Shown here piece after piece: positions 10,420 to 18,245 of a stretch of 64,000 bases of DNA. Position numbers and translations under genes: made by a program. Location: positions 1 through 64,000 of the forward strand of contig DATJIA010000186.1 in assembly GCA_035493675.1 (NCBI GenBank), given 5' to 3'. The first letter of the stretch is position 1, and each line of letters opens with the position of its first letter. This stretch comes from JAIOQA01 sp035493675. Lineage in GTDB: Bacteria; Myxococcota_A; Polyangia; Haliangiales; Haliangiaceae. The notes below the pieces were generated by a model. The model was given only the letters and a program-made list of their open reading frames with translations. It was not told the origin of the DNA and made no database searches.

Positions 10420-11115
10420 CTACTCGCGCGGCGGGCGGAGCGCGGTCGCGGGCGCCGGCGGCTCCGGCTCGAGATCGGGCAACAGATCCGACAGCTCGCG
10501 CGCGACGCGCCGCGCGCGATGGCGCACGAAGTCGACCGCGTACGGGCCGGTGAAGTAGACGATCAAGACCGCGCCGTACCAGAACGTGTGCGCGAAGAAG
10601 TCCGGATCGGCGAGGTCGGCGTGCGACGAGCCGCTGGTCTTCTCGGCGGCGGCGAGCGCGCGCTTGGCGATGAACGGCCAGCGCGCTTCCTCGAGCGCGG
10701 CGAGCGGCCGCGCGGCGGCGACGACGTGCCCGCGCAAGACGACCAGCGCGTTGTCGGCGTTCTGCACCGCGGCGAGCGCCGCCAAGAACGATCCGACGCG
10801 CTCGGCGACGCGCTCCTTGTGCGTGCCGTGCCCGGGGCGGATCGCGACCTGCGGCAGCGGCTGCTCCCAGCGCCGCGACGCCGCGCGCAGCGACCGCGCC
10901 GCGCGCTCGAGCGACGCTTCGATGTCGATCTCGGCGGCGCGCTCGCTGCGCGTCCCGATCTCGATGCGCAGGTACGACGTCTCGCCGAGCGGCACGGTCC
11001 GCGACGGCACGCCGCTCTTCTCCTCGGGCGCGTCGGTGATCTCGGCCGACGTGGCGCCGACCTCCGCGACCAGCTCGCGCAGGATCTCGCGGACCTCGCC
11101 GTCGAGCTCTAGCAC
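10420..11115 (-). CDS. Uncharacterised protein, middle gene of a three-gene operon
   Basis: 231 residues from a GTG start that overlaps the stop of the preceding gene by 7 bases. The N-terminal two thirds alternate beta-like and helical stretches (ETSYLRIEIGT; ERVGSFLAALAAVQNADNALVVLRGHVVAAA), the second resembling a Roadblock/GAF-like fold, but this is only an impression. Around 175-195, HTFWYGAVLIVYFTGPYAVDFV is aromatic and hydrophobic and could be membrane-associated; the C-terminus is Pro/Glu-rich. The frame continues upstream only as antisense-like Arg-rich sequence, so GTG at 11115 is the best start. Function unknown. Confidence 0.6.
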   Translation of the reverse strand: MLELDGEVREILRELVAEVGATSAEITDAPEEKSGVPSRTVPLGETSYLRIEIGTRSERAAEIDIEASLERAARSLRAASRRWEQPLPQVAIRPGHGTHKERVAERVGSFLAALAAVQNADNALVVLRGHVVAAARPLAALEEARWPFIAKRALAAAEKTSGSSHADLADPDFFAHTFWYGAVLIVYFTGPYAVDFVRHRARRVARELSDLLPDLEPEPPAPATALRPPRE

Positions 11116-11810
11116 GCGCGCGCGCCCGCCTCGCGCGGCAGCCACGAGGTCGTCACCATCGTCGCCGGCTCGGAGAAGAACAGGTAGTTCGCGGTCGCGG
11201 GCTCGGCGCCGAAGCGCGCGGCGTACGATCCGCCGCGGAACGAAGGCGGCGGCGCGCTGATCTCGCCGAAATCGAGGTGCCGCAGATCGTACGCGGGCAA
11301 GATCGCGACCAGCCGCTGCATGCGGCGCAGGAGCGGCGCCGAGTACACGCCGGCGCGCGGGCGCTCGCGGATCACGAAGCCGCCGGCGTCGGCGCCGACG
11401 TCGATCGCGATCTCCTGCACCGCCGCGAACCGCGCGACGTGCGAGATGCACACGCGCAGGTACGTCTCGCTGATCGATCCGAGGCCGCCTTCCCACTCGG
11501 CCGGCGCCGGCACGCCCTGATCGCGGACTTGCACCGCGCACGGCGGGCGCCCGATCGCCAACACATAGATGTAGTCGCACGCCGCGTCAGGACCGCCGGG
11601 CACGACGAAGGTCGCGGCGTCGAGCTCGGTCGCCAGCTCGTCGGCGAGCGCCGCGATCTCCTCGAGATCCGGCGCGGTCGATGTATCCGCGCGCTCGCCC
11701 CAGGTCTGGGTCGGATACAGGCGATCGAGCGCGTCCGCGACCGCTTCGAGCATCTCGCCCTTGCGGTGATCGCAGCCGCTCTTGCCCTTGCAGTTGGTAC
11801 ATCCGCCCAT
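11109..11810 (-). CDS. Uncharacterised protein with Cys-rich N-terminus
   Basis: 233 residues starting MGGCTNCKGKSGCDHRKG, where three Cys and one His lie within the first 16 residues and could bind zinc or an iron-sulfur cluster. The remainder is a mixed alpha/beta domain (ATFVVPGGPDAACDYIYVLAIG; SETYLRVCISHVARFAAVQEIAIDVG) ending in Cys. No signal peptide. First gene of the three-gene operon; TAGAGT lies 10 bases before its ATG. I do not recognise the family. Confidence 0.65.
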   Translation of the reverse strand: MGGCTNCKGKSGCDHRKGEMLEAVADALDRLYPTQTWGERADTSTAPDLEEIAALADELATELDAATFVVPGGPDAACDYIYVLAIGRPPCAVQVRDQGVPAPAEWEGGLGSISETYLRVCISHVARFAAVQEIAIDVGADAGGFVIRERPRAGVYSAPLLRRMQRLVAILPAYDLRHLDFGEISAPPPSFRGGSYAARFGAEPATANYLFFSEPATMVTTSWLPREAGARAC

Positions 11811-11820
11811 GCGTCTGGCC

Positions 11821-11826
11821 ACTCTA
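11821..11826 (-). promoter_or_regulatory. Putative -10 element (TAGAGT) of the three-gene operon
   Basis: TAGAGT on the minus strand, 10 bases before the ATG at 11810, without a Shine-Dalgarno sequence between. It belongs to the set of start-proximal hexamers in this window. Confidence 0.35.
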
Positions 11827-11881
11827 CCACCGGCCCGCAGAAGGGGTTGCACCGCGCCCAACCGCGCGCGAAACCTATCCC

Positions 11882-12319
11882 GTGGAGATCCCGAACGACG
11901 AACGCCGGCTCGAGAACCTGCTCGCGGGGGCCCGGCTCGGGTGCGCCCTGTCGGCGGCGATCGGAGCCGTGTGCTTCGCGCTCGCGGTCGCCTACGAAGG
12001 CGTGGTCGCGCGCGCGTTCGCGACGCCCAACCTCTTCGTGATCGCGCTCGGCGTCGTGCCGGCGGGCACCGGCCTCTACATCCTGGTGCGCGCGTTCCTG
12101 CGCATCCGCACCCTCGGCCGCTTGATCCGCCGGCCCGAGACGGTCGAGCTCGCCGAGCACGCGATGCGCTGGGGTCGGCCCGCGATCCGCGTGACGTTCT
12201 CCGACGGCGCGACCGAGACGCTCTCGACCGGCCGCGGCGATCGCAAGCTCTTGCTCGACGCGATCCGCCGCCGCGGTGTCGCGCGCACGACGCCGACCGC
12301 GCGCGTCGTTCGTCGTTAG
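11882..12319 (+). CDS. Small inner-membrane protein with cytoplasmic C-terminal domain
   Basis: 145 residues from a GTG start. Two hydrophobic helices at about 15-40 (LGCALSAAIGAVCFALAVAY) and 50-70 (LFVIALGVVPAGTGLYILV), then a basic soluble domain (RLIRRPETVELAEHAMRWG, VTFSDGATETLSTGRGDRKLLLDAIRRRGV) that looks like a small PH- or YcxB-like module. No known family assigned. 23 bases upstream of the HD-domain gene on the same strand. The start is uncertain, since the open frame extends upstream. Confidence 0.6.
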   Translation: MEIPNDERRLENLLAGARLGCALSAAIGAVCFALAVAYEGVVARAFATPNLFVIALGVVPAGTGLYILVRAFLRIRTLGRLIRRPETVELAEHAMRWGRPAIRVTFSDGATETLSTGRGDRKLLLDAIRRRGVARTTPTARVVRR

Positions 12320-12329
12320 GCAGCGGTGA

Positions 12330-12335
12330 TACAAC
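12330..12335 (+). promoter_or_regulatory. Putative -10 element (TACAAC) of the HD nucleotidase gene
   Basis: TACAAC lies 7 bases before the ATG at 12343, implying a leader of 0-1 bases. No Shine-Dalgarno sequence is visible. Confidence 0.35.
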
Positions 12336-12342
12336 CGCGCGC

Positions 12343-12921
12343 ATGGACGCGCACCAGATCCTCGCGACGCTCGAGGCGCTCGATCCGCTCGGCGATCTGC
12401 CGCGCACCGGGTGGGTCGTGCGCGGCGTGGTGCCGGCGGAGACGATCGCGTCGCACACGTGCGCGGTCGCGATCTTGGTGGCGATGATCTGCGACGAGCT
12501 GCGCGCGACCGGGATCGAAGTGAACGGTGAGCGCGCGCTGCGCATGGCGCTCGTGCACGACGCCCCCGAGGCGAAGACCGGCGACGTGCCGATGCCGCAC
12601 AAGACGCCCGCGATGAGCGCGGCGCTCGACGAGCTCGAGGCCACGCTCGCCGCGGAGATCCTGACGCCGGCGCTCCATCGCGACTGGAAGCTCCACATGG
12701 GCGACTCGATCGAAGCGCGCGTGGTCGCCGCCGCCGACAAGATCCAGATGCTCGCGAAGCTCGCGCTCTACGCGCGGCAAGGACGCGCGACCGGCCCCGC
12801 CTTCGACGGCATGTGGGCCAACCCCGCGAACCTGCGCGCGCTCGACCTCGCGCCGGTGCGCGCGCTCTACGAAGCGATCTTCACGCGCGCCGGCCGGCCG
12901 TTCGCGCCGGCAATCGGTTAG
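12343..12921 (+). CDS. HD-domain 5'-deoxynucleotidase, YfbR-like
   Basis: 192 residues. The HD phosphohydrolase residues are seen as SHTCAVAILVAMICDEL (first His), ALVHDAPEAKTGDVPMPHK (His-Asp pair followed by the E and D typical of YfbR-type enzymes) and the final Asp in ARVVAAADKIQMLAKL. YfbR hydrolyses deoxyribonucleoside 5'-monophosphates with a divalent metal. Length is close to E. coli YfbR (199). The gene ends overlapping the next, opposite-strand small gene by 4 bases. Confidence 0.8.
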   Translation: MDAHQILATLEALDPLGDLPRTGWVVRGVVPAETIASHTCAVAILVAMICDELRATGIEVNGERALRMALVHDAPEAKTGDVPMPHKTPAMSAALDELEATLAAEILTPALHRDWKLHMGDSIEARVVAAADKIQMLAKLALYARQGRATGPAFDGMWANPANLRALDLAPVRALYEAIFTRAGRPFAPAIG

Positions 12922-13109
12922 CGGCCGCGCAGGATGTTGAACGCGATCGGGATCGTCGAGAGGATCCCGATCGCGAGCAGCACGAAGCCGAGCTTGGTGC
13001 GCGCGCGTCCGATGTGTTCGGAGGCGATCAGCCCCGCGCCGAACCCGAGCATGCCGCGCGTCGCGGCGACCATCGCGACCTCTGGAGTCGTGAGCATGTG
13101 TTCCCGCAT
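12918..13109 (-). CDS. Small membrane protein, uncharacterised
   Basis: 63 residues. TTPEVAMVAATRGMLGFGAGLIASE is an amphipathic/hydrophobic first helix, RARTKLG a basic turn, and FVLLAIGILSTIPIAFNIL a clear membrane segment. Small proteins with this TPEVxMxxATRxxLGxGxGL pattern occur in several proteobacteria with no known role. GGAG precedes the first ATG at very short spacing; an internal ATG at 13097 (MLTTPEV) may be the real start. Confidence 0.6.
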   Translation of the reverse strand: MREHMLTTPEVAMVAATRGMLGFGAGLIASEHIGRARTKLGFVLLAIGILSTIPIAFNILRGR

Positions 13110-13152
13110 GCTCCGAGGCGCTGCATCGGCAGTGCCAGCGGACGATCGTCGT

Positions 13153-14697
13153 TCAGGCGATCAGCGATTTGAGGACGCTCGCGTCGCCCTCGAGCGCGCA
13201 GCGCTGCATGTAGAGATGCAGCCCGCGATCGCCGCCGAGCTCGCCGCCGTCGCCGGCGCGGCCCGGGCCGCCGTGGTTGAGCGCGGGCAGCGCGGTGCCG
13301 GGGCCCGGCGACTGCGCGGCCATCTTCGACGAGCCGAGGTAGAGCCGGCCGTTCCAGCCGGCGGCGTCGGCGACCGCGCGCGCGACCCAGTCGCGATCGT
13401 CGCCGTAGATCGACGTGACGAGCCCGCCGCCGCCGCGCGCGACCACGGTCATCGCGAACGACGGATCGCCGTCGTAGCGCGCGAGCGTCGCGACCGGCCC
13501 GAAGATCTCGTGCGCGTTCATCGCGTCGCACGTGAGCGGCGCGTCGGTGCCGCGCAGGACGGGCCCGAGGAAGAAGCCCTTGCCCGCGGGCACGCCGGTG
13601 ACCTCGATGTCGCCGGTGCCGCCGAATAGGCTGGTCGTCGCGGCGGCGAGCCGGACGATCCCCGCGCGCACGTCCTTCAATTGCGCGGCGGTCGCGACCG
13701 GTCCCATGCGGACATCTTCGCGCGAAGGATCGCCGACGACGATCGCGCCGAGCTTCTCGGCGAGCGCGGCGGCCGCGTCGTCGAAGCGATCGCCGGGCAC
13801 GAGCACGCGGCGGATCGCGGTGCACTTCTGCCCCGTCTTCTGCGTCATGTCGCGCACGACGTCGGCGACGAACAGCGCCCACGTCTCGCCGCCCGGCTCG
13901 ACGTCGGGCGCGAGCACCGCGGCGTTCAAGCTGTCGGCCTCGATGTTCACGCGCACGCTCTCGGCGACGACGCGCGGGTGCGAGCGCAGCGCGCGCGCGG
14001 TGTCCGACGAGCCGGTGAACGCGAGCACGTCGGGGCCGCGCAGGTGATCGATCAGATCGCCGGCGCCGCCGCACAGGAGCGACAGCGCGCCGCGCGGGAC
14101 GATCGGCTCGAGGATCTCCATCAAGCGATGGGTGACGAGCGCGGTCGCGGTCGCCGGCTTCGACAGGACCGGCATGCCCGCGAGCAGCGCGCACGCCGCC
14201 TTCTCGGCCAGGCCCCACGCCGGGAAGTTGAACGCGTTGATGTGGACCGCGACGCCGGGCCGCGTCGTCCACACGTGCTGGCCGCCCATGCGCGCGGTGC
14301 GGCCGACCTGGATCGGCTCGCCGTCGGCCAGCATGCGCGCGCCGCCGAGCCTCGCGCCGAGCTCCGCGTAGTAGGCGAGGGTGCCGCTCGCGCCGTCGAC
14401 GTCGAACTTCGCGTCGCCGCGCGTGTTGCCGCCGTTCGCGGTCGCGAGCGCGAGCAGCTCGTCGCGCGCGCCGTGGATCGCCTTCGCCATCGCGGCGAGG
14501 ATCGCGCCGCGCTCCGCGAACGTCATCGCGCGCAGCGCGACGCCGGCTTCGCGCGCGAAGCCCATGGCCTCGCCGAGATCGATCCCGGCGGAGCTGGCCC
14601 GCGCGAGCGGCTCCTCGGTCGCCGGGTTGACCAGCACCGTCGGGGTGCCGCCGCCGGTCTGCCAGCGACCGGCCAGGAAGCTCGCGAGCGTCTTCAT
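13153..14697 (-). CDS. boxD: PaaZ/BoxD-type aldehyde dehydrogenase, probably 3,4-dehydroadipyl-CoA semialdehyde dehydrogenase
   Basis: 514 residues of the ALDH superfamily. Catalytic Cys in TGQKCTAIRR (about 292) and general-base Glu in NIEADSLNAAVL (about 255); the order and wording match the aldehyde dehydrogenase half of PaaZ (INAFNFPAWG, GPVLRGTDAP). The C-terminal MaoC-type hydratase domain of PaaZ is absent and the length fits stand-alone BoxD of the box benzoyl-CoA pathway. No other box or paa genes are in the window, so the substrate is inferred from the family only. The start is the ATG at 14697, with TAAGGT 7 bases before it. Confidence 0.78.
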   Translation of the reverse strand: MKTLASFLAGRWQTGGGTPTVLVNPATEEPLARASSAGIDLGEAMGFAREAGVALRAMTFAERGAILAAMAKAIHGARDELLALATANGGNTRGDAKFDVDGASGTLAYYAELGARLGGARMLADGEPIQVGRTARMGGQHVWTTRPGVAVHINAFNFPAWGLAEKAACALLAGMPVLSKPATATALVTHRLMEILEPIVPRGALSLLCGGAGDLIDHLRGPDVLAFTGSSDTARALRSHPRVVAESVRVNIEADSLNAAVLAPDVEPGGETWALFVADVVRDMTQKTGQKCTAIRRVLVPGDRFDDAAAALAEKLGAIVVGDPSREDVRMGPVATAAQLKDVRAGIVRLAAATTSLFGGTGDIEVTGVPAGKGFFLGPVLRGTDAPLTCDAMNAHEIFGPVATLARYDGDPSFAMTVVARGGGGLVTSIYGDDRDWVARAVADAAGWNGRLYLGSSKMAAQSPGPGTALPALNHGGPGRAGDGGELGGDRGLHLYMQRCALEGDASVLKSLIA

Positions 14698-14748
14698 CGC
14701 GCGCACCTTACTACACACGTGCGGGCGCGCTCATGCGATATACCGCGC

Positions 14749-15657
14749 GTGCGGATCGCGATCGTGATCGTCGTGGCGGCCTCGGCGGCGTGCGGCTCGA
14801 AGCGCGACGCGCAAGCTCCGCCGCCGCCCGCGACGATCGTCATCGACGCGAAGGCGGAGCTGCCGCCCGAGGAGCTGCCGCCGCCGCCGATCGACGCGCA
14901 CGAGGTCCCGTTCGCGCACGATCCGAGCGCCGCGACGCGCTCGCTCGGCGCGGCGCTCGATCACTTCGACCCCGCCGATCAGGCGTCGGTCGATACGGGG
15001 CTCGAGGCGCTCGTCGACTGGGCCGGATCCGGATCGCCCTTGCACATCGACTGCAACGCCATCGAAGCGACCGCGATGCTCGCGTCGATGAAGCTCTCCG
15101 ACGCCGCGCTCGCGAACGCGACCGCGATCGGCGATCCCGACATCCACGCGATCGCGCGGCTCGGCCAGGCGCTGCGCGCCGCCGACAACGATCCGCTCGC
15201 GATCGGCACCGGCGTCCACCTCGCGCGATCGATCGCCGAGTGGGCGAAGCGCGTCCACGTCTCGGCGAAGGCCGCGCTCGGCGACGCCGCGGTCGAGCCC
15301 GACGTGCTGTTCCGCGTCGCGCGCGCCGATCTGCGCTGCCACCGGCTCGCGATGCAGACGCTCGCCGCCGAGCTCGCGAAGGATCCCGGCAAGCGCGACG
15401 ATCTCGCCGGCGCGCGCAAGGAGCTCGGGTTGCCCGTCTCCGACGACGTCGTGGGGGACGAGCTCGCCGCGTACGGCGCCTTCCTCGACGGCACCGCGCA
15501 GGCGATCGACAGCGCCAAGAGCGATCGCGCGCTGCTCGACGCGCTCGACGCGCGCATCGACGCGAGCGCGAAGGCCGGCGCGCTCACCCGCATCGCCGCG
15601 CCGTACGCCGCCAAGATGATCGCGCGCGAGCTGGATCAGTATCGCGCCGCGCTATGA
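14749..15657 (+). CDS. Predicted lipoprotein, uncharacterised
   Basis: 302 residues from a GTG start. Hydrophobic RIAIVIVVAASAAC then GSK is a lipoprotein signal with Cys at about 16. The mature N-terminus is Pro-rich (PPPPATIVID, EELPPPPIDAHEVPF), the rest a helical domain with no recognised family. TGA overlaps a TATGAT -10-like hexamer of the next gene. A TATA-containing stretch lies 5-10 bases before the GTG. Confidence 0.7.
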   Translation: MRIAIVIVVAASAACGSKRDAQAPPPPATIVIDAKAELPPEELPPPPIDAHEVPFAHDPSAATRSLGAALDHFDPADQASVDTGLEALVDWAGSGSPLHIDCNAIEATAMLASMKLSDAALANATAIGDPDIHAIARLGQALRAADNDPLAIGTGVHLARSIAEWAKRVHVSAKAALGDAAVEPDVLFRVARADLRCHRLAMQTLAAELAKDPGKRDDLAGARKELGLPVSDDVVGDELAAYGAFLDGTAQAIDSAKSDRALLDALDARIDASAKAGALTRIAAPYAAKMIARELDQYRAAL

Positions 15658-15658
15658 T
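15653..15658 (+). promoter_or_regulatory. Putative -10 element (TATGAT) of the K+ channel gene
   Basis: TATGAT matches the sigma-70 -10 consensus at 5 of 6 bases and lies 9 bases before the GTG at 15668, overlapping the stop codon of the upstream lipoprotein. No clear -35 or Shine-Dalgarno sequence. Confidence 0.45.
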
Positions 15659-15667
15659 GCGGCCGAC

Positions 15668-16699
15668 GTGGACACGAGCCTGCGCAATCGCCTGCTGGTC
15701 GGGTTCCTCGCGCTCTCGATCGTGATCGGCGGCGGCACGATCGGCTACTGGTGGATCGGCGACGGCAAGTGGGAGGTCTGGGACTGCCTGTACATGACGG
15801 TCATCACCGTGACGACCGTCGGCTACGGCGAGGTCCTCCCCGGCATGGAGACCACGCCGCACGCGCGCAGCTTCACGATGGTGCTGCTGGTGTTCGGCAC
15901 CGGAGTGCTGGTCTACTTCGCGTCGACGATCACGGCGTTCATCGTCGAGGGCGATCTCAAGGACATCCTGTCGAAGGCGCGCCTCAAGAAGCGGATCAAA
16001 CGCATGAAGGACCACATCATCGTCTGCGGGACCGGCTCGACCGGCCGCCACATCGTCGAGGAATTGATCAAGACGCTGCAGCCGGTGGTCGCGATCGATC
16101 GCAACCTCGAGGTGCTGAAGGAGATCGCCGACACCAACCCGAAGGCCGACTACGCGTACATCCTCGGCGACGCGACCGACGACGACACGCTGAACGCCGC
16201 CGGGCTGACGCAGGCGCGCGGCGTGGTCGCGGCCTTGTCGAGCGACAAGGACAACCTCTACGTGGTGGTCTCGGCGCGCCAGATCAACCCGCAGTGCCGC
16301 ATCATCGCGCGCTGCGCCGAGCTCGGCCACGTCGAGAAGATCAAGCGCGCGGGCGCCGACGGCGTGGTGTCGCCGAACTTCATCGGCGGCATGCGCATGG
16401 CGTCCGAGATGATGCGGCCCGCGGTCGTGCGCTTCCTCGACGAGATGCTGCGCGATCAGCGCGCGATGCGCATCGAGGAGATCACGATCGGCGCCGGCTC
16501 GTCGCTCGAGGGCTCGACGCTGCGCGAGGCCGGCGTGCGCGAGAAGTTCGGCATGAGCGTGCTCGCGGTGCGCGAGACCGCGGGCGCGCCCTGGAGCTAC
16601 AACCCGGATCCCGGCACCACGCTCGGCGCCGGCGTCGTCCTGGTCGTGCTCGGCTCGGCGGAGCAGGTGAAGGATCTCCGCGCCGACGCGACGTCGTAG
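15668..16699 (+). CDS. Potassium channel with RCK (TrkA-N/TrkA-C) domain
   Basis: 343 residues. Membrane helix at about 6-28, pore loop with selectivity filter TVGYGE (about 49-54), second helix around 66-92, then a cytoplasmic RCK domain beginning KRMKDHIIVCGTGSTGRHIVEEL (Rossmann GxGxxG) and a TrkA-C domain at about 255-343. This is the two-helix Kch/MthK-type layout, gated by ligands bound to RCK such as Ca2+ or nucleotides. The start is GTG; the ATG-free 5' end is set by the N-terminal helix. Confidence 0.92.
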   Translation: MDTSLRNRLLVGFLALSIVIGGGTIGYWWIGDGKWEVWDCLYMTVITVTTVGYGEVLPGMETTPHARSFTMVLLVFGTGVLVYFASTITAFIVEGDLKDILSKARLKKRIKRMKDHIIVCGTGSTGRHIVEELIKTLQPVVAIDRNLEVLKEIADTNPKADYAYILGDATDDDTLNAAGLTQARGVVAALSSDKDNLYVVVSARQINPQCRIIARCAELGHVEKIKRAGADGVVSPNFIGGMRMASEMMRPAVVRFLDEMLRDQRAMRIEEITIGAGSSLEGSTLREAGVREKFGMSVLAVRETAGAPWSYNPDPGTTLGAGVVLVVLGSAEQVKDLRADATS

Positions 16700-16711
16700 T
16701 AGAACCCGCGC

Positions 16712-18244
16712 ATGGGGCTTTTCGGCAAGCTGTTCGGCGGCGGTGGTCCGCGCAAGCCGCCCGCGTGGGCGAAGGATTGGGACGACGGCGCGCGCTTCGA
16801 TCGCTGGTGCGACGCCGTCTCGGCCGTGCTCGCCGACGCGGGGCTCGAGATCCCGCCGCACGACGTGCGGACCGGCAGCTTGATGCTCACGCCGAGAGGC
16901 GGCGGCCGCGAGTACGAGTGGATCTTCCACGACCTCGCCGCCGCGTGCGCGAAGGCGGACGAAGACGCCTGGCCGTCGATGATCGGCAAGAGCTTCCGCG
17001 GCGAAGCCTCCGACGCCGAGGTGCCGGATCTGGATGATGAAGGAGCGCCCGAGAAGAAGGCGTGGGTGATGGGCACGACCGCGTGGGGCGGCGTGATCCT
17101 CGAGTGCGGCGCGAGCGAGATGGTGCTCGTCGTGCTGCCGATCCGCGAGCGCGCGCCGCTCGCCGAGCTCCCCGAGTTCCCGGCGGGCTTGATCGGCGCG
17201 ATCGTCGTCTGCAACGGCGCGGAGCACGGCGTGCTCGACGTGCCGGCGGTCGCCGCCGCCGCCGGGCTCGAGCGCGTCTACGCGATCGACGCCGGCAAGC
17301 CGCTCGGCGTGCCCGCGGATCCGCTGCCGGCGGCGCTGCGGCGCGGCCCGCTCACGCTCGGCTCGCACGGCGGCTGCGTCGTCGCGACCTGGGACGACGG
17401 CGCGAACGCGCTGGTCGGCGACGTGATCCCGACGTCGCTGCTCTTCGAGCTCGCGCCGCAGCACGCGCTCGGCATGATCCTCGTCGACGAGCTCGATCCG
17501 AAGCGGATGTTCGACCTCGAGGGCAAGGTCAAGGCGTACCTGTTCGCGAACGCGCCGCGCGGCGACGCGCGCGCGATGCAGCAGCTGCTCGGCACCATGG
17601 GGATCGACGCGATGATCGCGAACGCCGAGCTGACCGAGCCGCGCCGGCTGCGCGTGATCGCGCACATGGCGCTCGGCGAGCTCGACCAGGCCGACGCGCT
17701 CGCCAAGGCGACGATCGAGCAAGGCGAGGACGTCGACGACCTCACGTACCAGCGCGCGATGATCGCGCTCATGCGCGGCGACGAGGACGCGGCGCTCGCG
17801 CTCCTCGACGAGCTCGACACCGCGCAGGCCCACAACAGCCGCGCCGCGATCTTCGCGCACAAGAAGGATCCGCGCGCGATCGACGAGGCGCGCGCCGCGC
17901 TCGACGCGTTGCCCGGCGATGCGATCGCGATCCGCGGCGCGGTCGCGGCGCACGCGCTCACCGGCGACGCGAGCGGTGCGCGATCGATCTTGGAGAAGCA
18001 CGGCGCCGCGCTGGATCCGATCGTCAAGGCCGACCTCGCGCGCGCGATCGACGATCCGACGCTGATCGACTTCGAGCATCGCTTCCCCGAGCACGCCGCG
18101 CTCGTGCTCGAAGCCGTGAAGCCCATGCTCGACGCCAAGCGCTTCGCCGACGCGGAGGTCGCGCTGCGCCGCGCCGCCGCGTGGGATCCGGACAACGCCG
18201 GCATCGTCGAGGCGCGCGCTCGATTGACGCGCGCGGCCGACTGA
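16712..18244 (+). CDS. TPR-containing cytoplasmic protein, uncharacterised
   Basis: 510 residues. The N-terminus MGLFGKLFGGGG is a short amphipathic stretch typical of soluble proteins of this type, not a signal peptide. Residues about 15-270 form an unrecognised alpha/beta domain; from about 285 on, paired helices (ELDQADALAKATIEQGE, DEDAALALLDELDTAQ, RFADAEVALRRAAAWDPD) form TPR-like repeats. Located 12 bases after the K+ channel gene, likely partly co-transcribed, although TAGAAC lies 6 bases before its ATG. Function unknown. Confidence 0.75.
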   Translation: MGLFGKLFGGGGPRKPPAWAKDWDDGARFDRWCDAVSAVLADAGLEIPPHDVRTGSLMLTPRGGGREYEWIFHDLAAACAKADEDAWPSMIGKSFRGEASDAEVPDLDDEGAPEKKAWVMGTTAWGGVILECGASEMVLVVLPIRERAPLAELPEFPAGLIGAIVVCNGAEHGVLDVPAVAAAAGLERVYAIDAGKPLGVPADPLPAALRRGPLTLGSHGGCVVATWDDGANALVGDVIPTSLLFELAPQHALGMILVDELDPKRMFDLEGKVKAYLFANAPRGDARAMQQLLGTMGIDAMIANAELTEPRRLRVIAHMALGELDQADALAKATIEQGEDVDDLTYQRAMIALMRGDEDAALALLDELDTAQAHNSRAAIFAHKKDPRAIDEARAALDALPGDAIAIRGAVAAHALTGDASGARSILEKHGAALDPIVKADLARAIDDPTLIDFEHRFPEHAALVLEAVKPMLDAKRFADAEVALRRAAAWDPDNAGIVEARARLTRAAD

Positions 18245-18245
18245 C

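Noticed and set aside
15584..18094. An 836-residue minus-strand open frame across the K+ channel and TPR genes
   Set aside because: Spans two genes with clear sense-strand features and has low-complexity antisense composition.
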